64,000 nucleotides of DNA from Symsagittifera roscoffensis (taxonomy: Eukaryota; Xenacoelomorpha; Acoela; Convolutidae): contig NC_087066.1 of assembly GCF_963678635.1 (NCBI RefSeq), forward strand, positions 45,869,225-45,933,224. Reading direction: 5' to 3'. This document shows positions 53,310 to 64,000 of this stretch, piece after piece. Made by a program: the position numbers and the translations under genes. Each line of letters opens with the position of its first letter. Position 1 is the first letter of the stretch. The notes under the pieces are model-generated. The model was not told where the DNA came from. It made no database searches and was given only the letters and a program-made list of their open reading frames with translations.

Positions 53310-53730
53310 CAGGGGCGGATTTGGGGGGGGGGGGGATGTGGAGAAGCGGGGTTGGGGGAGGCGGACGCCCTCCCCCCTCCCTCAAGGATTCGACCCCTGC
53401 CGACCCAAAGGGTCCTCCCTTGGTAATATTTTGAGTATCCATTTTTGGTGACGGTCCCTAAAGTTTTTATAAAAGCGCCTTCGGAGCCAATATACCCTAA
53501 TTTTGAGGGGGAAGCGCGCGCCGAAAAAATGCGATTCTTCGATCAAAATTGTCCACAAATGGTTCGAAATGCTTTTTCTTGGCCTGTTTTTTCAAAATTT
53601 TGGCCAAAACAGGAAGTTTTTAGTCCATTGGGAGAGCTTGAAAAATCAAATTGGTCGGCCTAAAAAAAAGGTCGACAAAACTTTTTAAAATTGGCCCCCT
53701 CTCCTCGAGAAAATCCTAGATCCGCCCCTG
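53310..53730. mobile_element. R3: hAT-like nonautonomous element with 8-bp target-site duplication
   Basis: The ends are CAGGGGCGGAT (53310) and its complement ATCTAGGATTT-type end closing ATCCGCCCCTG at 53730. The flanks are TTCACAGT (53302-53309) and TTCACAGA (53731-53738), an 8-base duplication with one mismatch, as made by hAT transposases. The interior is noncoding, with a G-run, CGCGCGC-like motifs and CAATATACCCTAATTTT. Relatives lie at 24250, 35450, 38063, 39170, 59145 and 61732. Confidence 0.88.
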
Positions 53731-54250
53731 TTCACAGATGAAGATTTAACATATTGAATTGTTTGTCAGAATAAAACCGTTAAAAAATGTTGTTTTCAAA
53801 GCTAAACAACTTTTCAAGGTTTTTTTTTGGTTTTAATCTGATAAAAATTTTCATCCATTATATGAAAAATTTTCAAACGTGAATCTTCAGTAGTTTAAAA
53901 GAAAACGGCCTGCACGTGAAAAAATTTAAGTTGATTTCATGACTTGAAAACTAAAAGTTGCAACTTCTATGTCCCATGACAGTTTATGGTTAAATTTTTC
54001 TAGTATGGAGGTGATCCGAGCATTATAACGCGCCTTCGACTGACTAGCGGAGAACATAGTCACTTTTATGGCATATACGATGGTGAACAAGACTAATGTT
54101 TTTGCTTGTTTTCGGTATAGCAAGAAAGCTTTCCAATTAGAAGCTAGATTTGAATAATGAGGCAATATCGCAAAAGTATAAGAAGGTTGATAGATTTTGA
54201 AATTTCAATTGATAGAATTGGCAACTGTCTTATAGTATAATTATGACCGT

Positions 54251-54776
54251 CTATTCCGCTGGAACTGAAGTTTCCGGCGCGGTGTTTTCAGCCTCATCTC
54301 CCTGTGAATCTCCGGGAGGCTCCTCTGTCTGTCGTTCCTCTGTCCCTCCGTCAACCTCCATTATTCCCCCATCCGGTTGGTTTTCGTCGGGTTTCGGGCT
54401 TCCAGTTTCTTTTCCTTCGTCCGGTATATTGCTTCCTTCTACGTTTGACTCCTCTTGGGTTGTGCCATCAACTTCAGCAGTTGAATTTTCCTCTGGGTTT
54501 TCGGATTCCAGAGGATCAGCTGGACCAGTTTGACTCTCTGGGCTCTCCTCGTTTTCGGCTGTTTCACCTCTCTGATCGTTTTCTTCATCCTTTTCCTCTT
54601 CCATCTGTTCTGCAAACTTCACCCCCTTTGCCGACGTGGAGCTCTGTCCTGTTTTTGGTTTGTTCTGCTGCTGCTGGTCGCCTTCTTGTGGCGATCTGAG
54701 GTCACGTGGTGTGGTGGTCCGGGGTCTGGCTCCACCTGACTGCTCCCTCTCTTTCTGACCCATCCTGGCATGTTTT
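54251..54776 (-). CDS. CFAP58: CFAP58-like last exon: acidic disordered tail
   Basis: The acceptor TTTTTTAG at 54777 and phase 2 entry join as Gln-Lys-His-Ala-Arg, then MGQKEREQSGGARPRTTTP. The tail is rich in E, Q, P, S, T and ends TSVPAE with TAG at 54251-54253. Coding sequence is GC-richer than its surroundings. Confidence 0.8.
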
Positions 54777-57700
54777 CTAAAAAAACAAAAAAAGACACCT
54801 TCTTACAAGGCCAATTATTTATTTCCTTTTCGTACGAAATAAAGAAAAATAGAAAAATTTTTAAACTGAGTTCTAAGTTTCTACGAAGATTCGTTTGTGC
54901 AGGAAATGGATTTTTTGAAAAAAAAATAGAGGTTATTAAGTTTCCATATTTGGAAATTTAATTTTGTCATGCAAAAATGCAAACATGCACGTAAAAAATT
55001 GAACATGTATAAAAATATGCAAAACGCTGTGATTGATGAGTATGGTGGTAGCAAAAATGAAAAATAGAGACATTTTTATTTGTTTGAAATGTTTTAGAAG
55101 TCTTAAGACAGTTCAAAAAATACGATGTAATTTGCAGCAGAACGCTTCTTGATCACTTAAGACAGTAACGGTTTTCCGAGCTCTTTCCCATAATAGCCCC
55201 CTCCCAGCTAAAAACGAAAAATCATAGCCCTCAAACACTGAATTTGTTATTATGGGGATGGGGAAGAGTGGGTTATAATTTATTTGGTTGCTGAGGGGGG
55301 GGGGGGGGGGGGAGGGGGGTATAATGAGCACGAGGCGTACTTTTTTTGCTTTAAGTTTCTATTAAAATAAATTTACTCTGCCATTTGGCCTCTGTTTGTA
55401 CTCACTGGTCGATGGCGACCTGGACGAAGAACTTTTTGTTGACGTGTTGCAGTTCTCTCACTAGGGACTGTATCTCCACCTTGTACTCCGCCTCCTGATT
55501 CTCCAACATCTTACACTCGTCCCGCATAGCCTAAACACTCAATTAGCCTCAGCACTCAGTTAGCACAAACACACAATTAGCCTAATACTCCATTAACCTA
55601 AGCACTCAATTTCTCGAAAAATCACAATTTTCATGATAATCACACTAAATCAGATACACTGGAAATGTGTTTCGCGGCCTTATTGAATCTGCGGGCGGTA
55701 CCTTGAGCTGTTTGGCTTTCTCCTTGAGCACTTGTTGGTAGACTGCCAGTTGTTCGGACACTTCTGGGCCCGGCTGGCGACAGATGGCAGCCTTCATGTC
55801 CACATACACCTTCTCTTGCAGTCTCAACACCTTTTCTCTTTCACCTATACAGTGTAAAACTGACCTTTTTTGACTGACTCTTAAGACCTGTGACAAACTA
55901 CAAAAAAGGAATAATGTACTTAAAAAACTTTCTGGCACTATTTGGGGTTGCTCCAACGAAACACTCAATGTCACCTACAAGGCAATTGGAGTGTCCTGAA
56001 CTACGCAGCTCTAATTTAAACCCGCACATTTAGTTACACCAACTGGCAACGCTTACAAATAAAGCAAAACAACGCTCTAAGAACAAAATCAGGATGCCTA
56101 AGAATGAGTGACACAAAAGATTTACATGACGAGACTAAAATTCAACCGGTTAAAAAACACAATGAAAAGCTTTCTGAACACTTTATTCTCGGGTGCTGCC
56201 ACGAGGAGAGAGTTGATCACCACACTACGAACAACAATAGTTTTAATCGGAAAATCAGATCACTCTCGAACGTAAGTTCAAACCTGACCTTGAACATTTG
56301 CATAACAAAAACCGGAAGAACATCACTCAGCTTGAATAGGTTAACGGAATCAAAAGCTTCACACCACAGAAGTAGAAAACTTTCTTAAAGAAAAGTCCAA
56401 GCTACATGGTAGAAAACTACCAACTTTATCACTAAATTAAAGCAAACGTGACCGGAAAATTCGATGTAAACTGTCACAGTTGCTATCCAGAAATTCAACT
56501 CACCTCGCCAGCTACCACACAGGTTAAACAACAATATACCCGATGTCTGCAAATTTATATTTAGGACCACACACCACCGACCATCTGTTTAGCTGCCATG
56601 GAGTTTCCCTCGGTTATCCGCACGCCGAAAATCTTGACCCCTAGAACGGGTTTCATAACACATCAAAATCTCCCTCATGAATGTGCTACACAGAGATAAG
56701 GTGCCAATACCAGCACAAAGACGCTATCACTGGAAAAGATGGTTTCCCTTCTACGCCTGGTTTGTCGCTAGATACCCTAGGGGAACTGCAGTGAAAAATG
56801 GAACAAGACAAAATCAACATGACCAGCCATGAACAATATTTCCGTAACTCTCTCTCCCTCGCCTTCTACGCCTGGTTTGCCGCTAGTGACCCTGGGGGAA
56901 TTGCAGTGAAAATGGAACGAGACAAAATCAACATGACCAATATTTCCGCAACTCTCTCTCTCTCCCTCGATCTCTCAAACAAAAACGACCTCTCTAATTC
57001 AATCAGAAACTCAAAGCAGAGATCCATGTAGTTACAGCAAAAACAACATGCAGCTTTCATTTTATTTTTCTGGGCTGTTAATGTTACCTCACCCTCAAGA
57101 AACGAGCACGGATCGTAGTGCGCCTCGAAGATCGATAGAGATGCTGACAAGTAGCCACGTTATCATCGCTCCTGAGTACGATATTGCATGCAAACGAAAT
57201 TAAATACCTGACATTTATTCACTTATTACGAATCCTATTCCAACGGGAAAAAAAGATAAAAACTCTCATGAAAAGAAACCAGAGTAGCCTTCTGAAGGAA
57301 GGGACATTGGGATACTTTTTAATCAAACAGCAATACTTGCAAAAAATGCTATAAAACAAAGTGAAAATGCTTGAAGTCGATTTTGGCAAAATTTGCCATT
57401 ATAGTTATAAAATCTGTCCATTTGATCATAAAGCCTTTAACAAGATGATTTTAGGCCGATGTTTGTAGCTGTTCCTTCTCCTTTAATCCTGATTGGTAAA
57501 TTTTTTTCGAATGGTTTTTCTCAGGGTTATCTGTTCCTAAAAAAAGTCAAGGCTATACACCTTGACTTCCTAATATATACAGTTTGCCATCGAAGAAGTG
57601 TATGTAAAAAAAATGTGCGAACGCCCATTGATAAGAGCATACATGAGTGTAATAAATGCGCATATTGGCTCTCTGTTCAAGCCATGCGATGCCTGAAATT

Positions 57701-60700
57701 CTTGACATTACATGAATCATGTGATATTTTTTGGATCTCAATTATGCATTGAACCGTGCTTTCGTATTCTGACGTACCTATTTCCCCACAGACTCTCAGG
57801 TAGCGACTGTTCAGTCCCTGCAGCTTCTCAACCAGTGCATAAGTGGAGGGGTCACTTCCCTGAAACACGCCGAGTAGTTCAACCGGTTCCACTCAACTTC
57901 AAGTGTCTACTAGTTCATAAAAGTGCAATTAACTAGATCAGTTACTACTATCAACATGACTCGACATTTGTAGCTACACTTATAATCAGAAGGAAGAAAG
58001 GGTCTTATCGGGATTCGAACCTGCAAAGCTCTCCATCTGTGCACATTGACTGGTATCTCCACTTCATCTTCCAACACTCTACATGCATGTCTATTGTGCG
58101 TCAGCTCTCGTCTTACCGCCTCAATCTGGTCTCTGCAACACAAAACCACTCACATTCACCCAGTATTGAAAAAAAAACATGTAAGAAAGAAAGAAAAAGA
58201 AGAAATGTCGAAAAAAAGGAAATGTAGAAAAAAAAATCTTGAAACAAAAGTTTTCTTGTTGTTTCCAATCACAGATGGCTCCAACCGATAAAATCTTATC
58301 AACTTGAACCGTTCAATTGAAAAGGCAAAAATGAAAAGTTTGATTATTCTAAAAAATCCTATTTCTTGTTCTAAATTAAATGTTCCTGTTGAATTATGAT
58401 GAGTCATGTATTCTTTCAATCCAGTTAACTTACCGGAGTGACTTAGCTCCTTCGCCCTTTCTCCTCAACAAAGTCCTCTCCTGAACCAACTCCTTCACCT
58501 GTCAATCAAAGTTAAATTCACCTGTAAAAGTCACCTGTAAAAGTCATCTGTACCACAGTGAAAACAGAATCCCGCAAATTTGATATGCGTACACCAAAAA
58601 AAATTAGTCAAAAGTTCTCCCAAAATTTGTCTATCAAAAAACGTTAGGTATTCAATTCTTATAAGTTGGAATTTTAGGTAAGAGATTTTTGTCAGCCGGG
58701 GATAACATATCCTGTTCTGCTTACGAGGTACTTGGTACCAGATACAAAGGATAACCCCAGCCTCTCTTACCCCTCCCCCCGCACAAAGGTACATGCCTGG
58801 TCTCCGTTGAATAAAATAATGACCCCACCCCCACACACACACAAACACACACCTTACCTGTCTCTTGAGTGCTTCCGCCTCCCACTCTTTCTCGATGTAA
58901 CTGCGCTCGCCCTTGGACATTACACTACTCTGCAACTTCAGCTTCTCATACAGTCCCTTCAGCTCCATGTCCCGACTGATGATCTGCTTGTCCAACAGGT
59001 TTCGCTCAGTCACAACCTACAAACGAAAAGAAAATGCTCAAATTAAACTACCCAACTGACTTCCCGCTGTAAAAGAAGAATAAGCACCCTGGACATGGCC
59101 TCCGCAAAAACAAATGCCATAGTTTGGTACATAAGCCATAATTTATTTCCCTACTCGCCCCCTCATAAATTCGAACCCCTGTCGACCCAAAGGATCCCAC
59201 CTTTGTACTATTTTGAGATAACCATTTTTGGTGACGGACCTAAAATTTTTTCTACAGGCGCCTTTGGCGCCAATATATACTAATTTTGAGAGGGAGCGCG
59301 CGCCAAAAAAGCGCCACTTTTGGTGAAATTTTAAAACTGCCTAAAAACGCCTTTTTTGTCCTGTTTTTCAAAATTTTGCCTGCGGCGCAGAAAATTTGGG
59401 CCAAATGGGTCTTTATAGTGATTTAGAAGGGCTCAGAAAATCAATTTGGTCAACCTAAAAAAAATCGACAAAATTTTCGAAATTTTTTGAAAATCTCCCC
59501 CTCTAGAAAATCCTAGATCCGCAAAATTACTGCAAAATTGCTGTAAAATTCTGCAAAATTACTTCTTTGTTCATGAACGATCTTACAATAGGGTAGCTCA
59601 AAAGAAAAAATTTTTCAAAAAATTTTTTTTTTGCGTACGCGCTGACCCAGGAGTGTCGAAATGTGAATGAGCAATTGAAAAAAAAATACAGTCTTAGCTC
59701 TAATTAAAGTAGGTTTTGGAAGTGGGCAAGAAACAAAAGTTGCTTTCATGTTTTTTTGTACCGAGATGACCAACATTTTATTGGAAACTCTTAAGGTTAT
59801 TTGATTTATTATTAGCTGAGAAAATTTATACAATTTATTCGCCATTACACCCCCAGAGGTACTTTTTTAAAAACCCATACTAATTGGTAGAGGCTTAAGC
59901 CAATTTTTCACGCCGTTGGCCTAAATATTGGCGTACGCCTCTGTCAAATAGTATGGGTTTTTTTTTTAAAAAAATATATATATATATCTGGGGTTGTAAT
60001 GGCGAAAAGGACCGAGATTGGAGAGAGCGGTTGAGTTTACCTTGTGCAGCTCTGTATCGTGTTTGCCCTTCTCGAACTGTATCTCTCCCATTGTGCGAAT
60101 CATTCGATGATAGTCCTCGTTCTGATTGGCACAGTTCTGCTTAATCGACCGGTTCAGCTCTACATAGACACACAACACAAATAAACATGCCATTTAACCT
60201 CAGCAAGAAAGATGAACTTTCTAGTTGTAGTTTTCAGCACAACCTTTTCAAACTGAAAAAAAAACAGCCACGCCTAATTCTCAAGGCTACTTCAGAAATA
60301 TGTTTCAAACTTATGGCGTTTATAAAACAAACTGGTCTGTCATGACTAAAAGGAAATTTGGCGAAAACAGTCACAACTTCGTGGTATCATCACTGGTTGT
60401 ACAAGTTTTTTTAGGAAAATCGGTTCAAAATATAAGCCCGAAGTTTGACAAGGGTAACTGTTTATTTTCCGACCACAATATTCCACGAAAAATTAAAATT
60501 AAAGAAAAGTTTTTGAGAAAAATACCAGATAAAAGAAAACTTGTAGAAGTTGCCATATGAAAATTTTAACGTAACTTTTGATCTTCATGCATAACCTTTG
60601 CAAAACATTAATATCAATATAGGTCGCTGGTGCGGCTGGGGGGGGGGGTTGAGTACTTAAGTTACTAGCCGAAATGTTACAATACACTATTTCATAATCT

Positions 60701-61618
60701 AAAGTCGCCATCATTGCTATCTAAAATCAATTGGGACTCAAAATGGGTACGCCGCGATCACCGCTTCCCAACTGAGATAAGTCGCGATTTTGCGCGACCC
60801 AAAATTCTCGGCGCAACCCAAAAGAGAGAAGTAGTGGTTTTGGGCGACAAGACAACTTCGTCACTTTGCGCAATCGAAAAAAAAAAGATAATTCGCTAAT
60901 AAAGATAATTCACTCGTATGCAAAAAAAAATTAATTGTGCAACATCCTAAAATGAGACTTCTGATATCATGTGAAAGGGAATTGACTTATGGGGGAGGAG
61001 GCGACCATAACCAACAACGTCCTCCTGTTTTGCCAACAATTAACAACCTTTCCCCACACTGCTCGATCTTTTGTGACCCAAAAAAATAAGTCTCTGAATG
61101 CCCAAAATCGTGCTCTGAATGTCAAAAATCAAGTGCGAAGTTGTGCAAAATGGGGCATGGTGTTAGCGAAAAAGGAAGACGGCAATTAACTATCATGCAG
61201 GACTGGGAACCTCTGTGCGACTGCAAAGTTTTAGTTGTGTCATGCTTTTTGCGCGACCGTATTCAGTCGCAACTTAAGTCGCGAACCTTGACACAAGCTT
61301 GTCCGCAATTTGATTTTATGAACCCAACTTTCAGTTTTGAATTTGACTTAACTGAGCCAAGTGATCGTATTTGCTAAGTTTAAAACTGGTTAGGATAAAG
61401 GGCGAGGATAGGGGCAGTGTGAGGGGATTTTTGAACACACTAGACTGACCCTGCTCATCCTCGATTAGTTCTCGGAGTTTCTCGTTGAACCGCTCCACCC
61501 ACTCGGCCTGAGTCTCCTCCTGCCTCACCTGGCCTCCCAGTCTGTCCACCTCCGTTTTCAACTGGTCCACCTCTGTCAACTTAGTCTGCATGTCCTGCTT
61601 GTTCTCCGTCATCTCAGT
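54251..61618 (-). CDS. CFAP58: CFAP58-like cilia- and flagella-associated protein, C-terminal nine exons (5' end outside window)
   Basis: Nine minus-strand exons (listed separately) join in frame to 499 residues plus stop. The first eight give a long coiled coil aligning with the C-terminal third of animal CFAP58 (human 872 residues). Diagnostic blocks are ELKGLYEKLKLQSSVMSKGE, VNVHRWRALQ, RLQEKVYVDMK and ICRQPGPEVSEQL. CFAP58 is an axoneme/centriole-associated coiled-coil protein needed for sperm flagella in mammals. The last exon adds a ~175-residue acidic, Glu/Pro/Ser/Thr-rich tail (ENPEENSTAEVDGTTQEESN is part of it) that I do not know from other CFAP58 proteins. Upstream exons lie beyond 61620 and probably beyond the window. 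The gene converges with NANS-CMAS, with 15.5 kb between the stops. I see no good AATAAA close to the stop. Confidence 0.88.
55298..55319 (+). repeat. G-rich homopolymer run in an intron
   Basis: An almost unbroken run of G lies in the intron between the last two CFAP58-like exons (C-run on the coding strand). Its length is likely to vary or be misassembled. Confidence 0.95.
55406..55530 (-). CDS. CFAP58: CFAP58-like exon, eighth of nine
   Basis: Reads AMRDECKMLENQEAEYKVEI and LVRELQHVNKKFF. The donor is GTGAGT with phase 2. The frame would stop at once (Q then TGA) if the intron were retained. Confidence 0.85.
55702..55844 (-). CDS. CFAP58: CFAP58-like exon, seventh of nine
   Basis: Reads KVLRLQEKVYVDMKAAICRQ and PGPEVSEQLAVYQQVLKEKA. 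The RQPGPE block is a strong CFAP58 hallmark. Confidence 0.93.
56747..56975 (+). repeat. Tandem duplication of about 115 bp (intron)
   Basis: CTACGCCTGGTTTG starts at 56751 and 56866. Both copies continue through CAAAATCAACATGACCA and a CTCTCTCCCTCG end. Confidence 0.92.
57778..57859 (-). CDS. CFAP58: CFAP58-like exon, sixth of nine
   Basis: Reads GSDPSTYALVEKLQGLNSRY then LRVCGEI plus one base. The donor GTACGT at 57777 was chosen over an upstream GTCTGT because only it gives the phase needed by the next exon. The join then aligns with CFAP58 without a gap. Confidence 0.9.
58021..58132 (-). CDS. CFAP58: CFAP58-like exon, fifth of nine
   Basis: Reads DQIEAVRRELTHNRHACRVL then EDEVEIPVNVHRWRALQ. 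The donor is an unusual GTTCGA. Confidence 0.93.
58434..58498 (-). CDS. CFAP58: CFAP58-like exon, fourth of nine
   Basis: This short 65-base exon reads VKELVQERTLLRRKGEGAKS, with acceptor TTGACAG and donor GTAAGT. Phases fit both neighbours. Confidence 0.88.
58858..59016 (-). CDS. CFAP58: CFAP58-like exon, third of nine
   Basis: Reads VVTERNLLDKQIISRDMELK and GLYEKLKLQSSVMSKGERSY. This is the block most similar to human CFAP58. The donor is GTAAGG. Confidence 0.94.
59145..59525. mobile_element. R3 hAT-like element, truncated copy (intron)
   Basis: Contains GTCGACCCAAAGGATCC, GGCGCCTTTGGCGCCAATAT and the right end CCTAGATCCGC. The outer bases of both ends are lost, so no target duplication is visible. 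Confidence 0.8.
60041..60159 (-). CDS. CFAP58: CFAP58-like exon, second of nine
   Basis: Reads LNRSIKQNCANQNEDYHRMI and RTMGEIQFEKGKHDTELHK, an amphipathic coiled coil. Enters in phase 1, leaves in phase 0. The donor is GTAAAC. Confidence 0.85.
61450..61618 (-). CDS. CFAP58: CFAP58-like exon, first of the nine visible
   Basis: Reads TEMTENKQDMQTKLTEVDQL and later QAEWVERFNEKLRELIEDEQ. The acceptor is TTATATTAG at 61619 and the donor GTCAGT with phase 1. The upstream partner exon is not found in the window. Confidence 0.82.
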
Positions 61619-61654
61619 CTAATATAAGGGAAATACAGAGCTCTAGAATTTTAG

Positions 61655-62233
61655 AGGGGATGGTCAAGTGGCAGAGCCTCCGCCTCTCAATCGAACGTTC
61701 ACAGGTTCGAGGCCCACCATGGTTAGCCCACCAGGCGCGGATCTAGAATTTTCTCGAGAGGGGTGGATTTTCAGAAAAAATTTGAAAATTTTGTCGACCT
61801 TTTTTTAGGTCGACGAAATTGATTTTCTGAGCTCTCCCAAGCCACTATAACGACCCCATTTCGACCAAACTTTCTGCATTGCAGGCAAATTTTTCAAAGA
61901 ACAGGCCAAGAAAGGCGTTTTTAGGCACTTTTTGGAAAATATTGACCAAAAAATCGCGTTTTTTCAGCGCGTGCTCCCCCCTCAATATTAGTATATATTG
62001 GCGCCTAAGGCGCCTTTAGAAAAATTTTAAGGTCAGTCAGCCAAAAGTGGATATCTCAAAATACTACAAAGGAGGGACCCTTTGGGTTGGCAGGGGGTCG
62101 AATTCCTGAGGGAAGGAAGCGTCCGCCGCCGCCCCCGCCTCATAATTCCGCTACTGTCGCCCACCATGATTCGTGATTGTTGCTTGAACGTGAGGGAACA
62201 ATACCCTGACGCCCAAAAAAAACAAAAAAACAG
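61655..62233 (+). mobile_element. tRNA-derived SINE, split by an R3 insertion
   Basis: The left part (61655-61731) has a tRNA-like A box (GGTCAAGTGG) and B box (GGTTCGAGGCC) about 45 bases apart. After the R3 element (61732-62156), the sequence resumes with a copy of CGCCCACC and runs to an A-rich end (AAAAAAAACAAAAAAAC). The T-arm does not pair well, so it is not a working tRNA gene. The SINE class is inferred from the tRNA head plus A tail. Confidence 0.6.
61732..62156. mobile_element. R3 hAT-like element inserted in the SINE, with 8-bp target-site duplication
   Basis: Left end CAGGCGCGGATCTAGAATTT, right end ATTCCGCTACTG. The flanks are TAGCCCAC (61724-61731) and TCGCCCAC (62157-62164), matching in seven of eight bases. 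Same family as 53310-53730 in the opposite orientation. Confidence 0.87.
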
Positions 62234-63400
62234 GTTGGCGAGCCATGTTCTCTAAGTATTTATCTTCATGAGCTGACAAGAAAACCACCTTTGAAGCTTA
62301 ACAAGTTTGGGGCACAAATGACTGGGGATGTTTTGTCTGGGTATTTTTCAGATCTTTCGGACAATTTTGTCAGGGACACAAATGTTTGGACTCGTTAAAA
62401 TCATGGCACGTTTTTTTTATCTCAAATTTAAATAAAATTAGGATAAAAGATTGCAGGTAGAATTTCTTTATTCATTTTATTGAAAACAAATAATTATTCC
62501 AGTCGAAATGAAACTGATATTGTTGATATAAAATTTGCTCTGAGCTTGAATATTCCGCCACACATTTCGAATGTCGGAACAAAAAGAGCCAAATAAATGA
62601 TTGGACAAGCATTAACTCGCTGAAATTTTATGGGAGAGTTAGTTAACTTGTATCATAGTAAAAGCGAAGCATAAGCAAGACTGCAATTGACGTAAGCAAA
62701 ACTTTGATTTCCGATTGCCTAAATAAACTGATGAAAAACACTTGGTGTAGTAAAAATTATGTTGATGAAAAAAAAGGAACTCTTTCAAGTTTTTTATGCA
62801 ACAATTTTTTAATTTTGCCTCACTATTGCGCCATTGTAAGTACAAAGTTGTTTTTGCGGCTGGTAACCTAATAGTAAGGGCAACCTAATAAGGCAATTGT
62901 TCACCTTAATTCAATTTGGAAAAGTTGAATTGGTCATTTACGCTTCAATAGTAAGAACTATATCTCGCGTTTTTTATCCCAAATCCTCATGAAAAACCTT
63001 CAAATTCTGACAAAAAACGAACGCAATTGAGTAAATTTTTCTAAGTTTGAGCTTAAGACGCAATCATTTTTCAGATAATGTAAAAGCTATATAGACATTT
63101 TTGGCCTCTTCCCTGGGCTCTTTTTCGGTTAGTGATGATTTAAAATTTAATACGTCTTAACGACCCAAATGATTCTTTCCATGAGCTGTGTCAATAGACG
63201 CCTCGAAATCGACAAACAATTCGACATTTATGTCCTAAGATATTTCTTCCAAAATGCCTATTTTTTCTGAAGTGGTCAAAACTCTGAGAAAACTTAATGT
63301 GAGAATGTAAATAACTCATGGTATATCTGCATAAAAAGCTTTTAATTATTTAATTTTTTCGTATCACTAAGGACGTGTATAAATTTTGCAGATACGACAG
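62234..63400. other. No gene seen; expected to be intron of the CFAP58-like gene
   Basis: AT-rich with short frames only. No minus-strand exon with CFAP58 character was found. Confidence 0.5.
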
Positions 63401-63407
63401 AGGCTTT

Positions 63408-63900
63408 TTTTTCCGATTTTTGTAACAAAAGCAACGGAATAATTGTGCTCGGGTGGGTTTTTTTCTTCAGACAAATTTCGGCTTTTTAACTAGCCGTTTT
63501 TGATGAAATTGTTGAATAACATTTGAAAGATATTGTTGTCCTGAGCTTAAATTTGAAAAAAAATTATTCATGTGATCTTTTTTTTCAAGTTATGGCGGTT
63601 ATGGCATTTTGGGCAATTTGGGATAATTAATGCGCGATATATTTTGTAAGTGGAGATTTAATCCATCTTAGAAATCCTTCCAAATCGATTGAAGGAACCT
63701 TGTTTGCCATATTTGATTTATTACTAGGAGCAAAATTTATCGCTTTGTACTTTATATGGCTTGTGGCGGATGATTTTTACATTTTAATTCATTACAATTA
63801 ATTTTTGAAGTTTATTACTGCTCAATAGACTTTAGAAAGGCTGTCGGAACGTTCAGGGCTTCGCTCTGACACGAGTAGTCTGGTTATCATTTTTTGCATG
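63408..63900 (+). repeat. R1 repeat, copy g
   Basis: Plus-orientation copy from GTAACAAAAGCAACGGAATA-like start to CAGGGCTTCGCTCTGACACG. Confidence 0.88.
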
Positions 63901-63920
63901 CTTAAAATTTGATCATACTC

Positions 63921-64000
63921 GTTCCGACTTTCGAATAAAACTGAATATCTATGCTCGGTGTGGTTTTGTTTTATTCAGTCAATTGACGCCGATCGACATA
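63921..64000 (+). repeat. R1 repeat, copy h, start only
   Basis: A second R1 start (CGTTCCGACTTTCG) follows copy g within 25 bases in the same orientation and is cut by the window end. The two are head to tail. Confidence 0.65.

Noticed and set aside
53239-53688. Pro/Gly-rich ORFs near 53.3-53.7 kb
   Set aside because: They are readings of the R3 hAT-like element with its G-run, and they differ between R3 copies.
57100-57400. A micro-exon sought between the sixth and seventh visible CFAP58-like exons
   Set aside because: Extending the sixth exon to the GTACGT donor at 57777 restores phase and alignment, so no extra exon is needed.
58005-58025. GGTTCGAATCCC on the minus strand, a perfect tRNA B box
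   Set aside because: It begins with the last base of a CFAP58-like exon and the GTTCGA splice donor. No A box or tRNA fold surrounds it.

Overview
This is animal-type nuclear DNA. It is AT-rich, with GT-AG introns, dense small nonautonomous transposons, decayed retroelements, and two recognisable split genes. One gene makes activated sialic acid and the other is a cilia/flagella protein, so a ciliated metazoan, probably an invertebrate, is the best guess. I cannot resolve the taxon further.

Layout. (1) 1-13 kb is visibly richer in G+C and holds a decayed Ty3/gypsy-like retroelement in the order Gag, protease, reverse transcriptase, RNase H, integrase remnants. It carries internal duplications, many stops and frame changes, a missing integrase core and a 109-bp-arm hairpin. 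Further broken ORFs follow, one with an SGNH-hydrolase-like G-x-N-D motif. (2) 13-16.7 kb holds a LINE reverse-transcriptase scrap (minus strand), a copia-type Gag scrap with an inverted second copy, and a palindromic repeat cluster. (3) 17023-38731 (+) is a ten-exon gene that I could thread exon by exon with matching phases. It encodes a predicted 628-residue protein that fuses N-acylneuraminate-9-phosphate synthase (NANS, including its SAF domain) directly to CMP-sialic acid synthetase (CMAS). The CMAS nucleotide-binding signature is split by an intron whose 5' exon also encodes the end of NANS, so the fusion is built into the exon structure. (4) 38.8-54.2 kb is repeat-rich intergenic DNA with a diverged ~3-kb tandem duplication, decayed satellites and a palindromic Tc1/mariner-like MITE. 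(5) 54251-61618 (-) holds the last nine exons of a CFAP58-like gene whose 5' part lies beyond the window. It ends in an unusual acidic disordered tail. (6) 61.6-64 kb holds a tRNA-derived SINE split by a hAT-like MITE, then copies of a dispersed repeat.

The two genes converge. The main result is the NANS-CMAS fusion. It joins two non-consecutive steps of the usual animal sialic-acid pathway, because a phosphatase acts between them. It lacks the C-terminal HAD-like domain of vertebrate CMAS. Its exon structure also offers a NANS-only 3' end (in-frame stop plus AATAAA just after exon 5).
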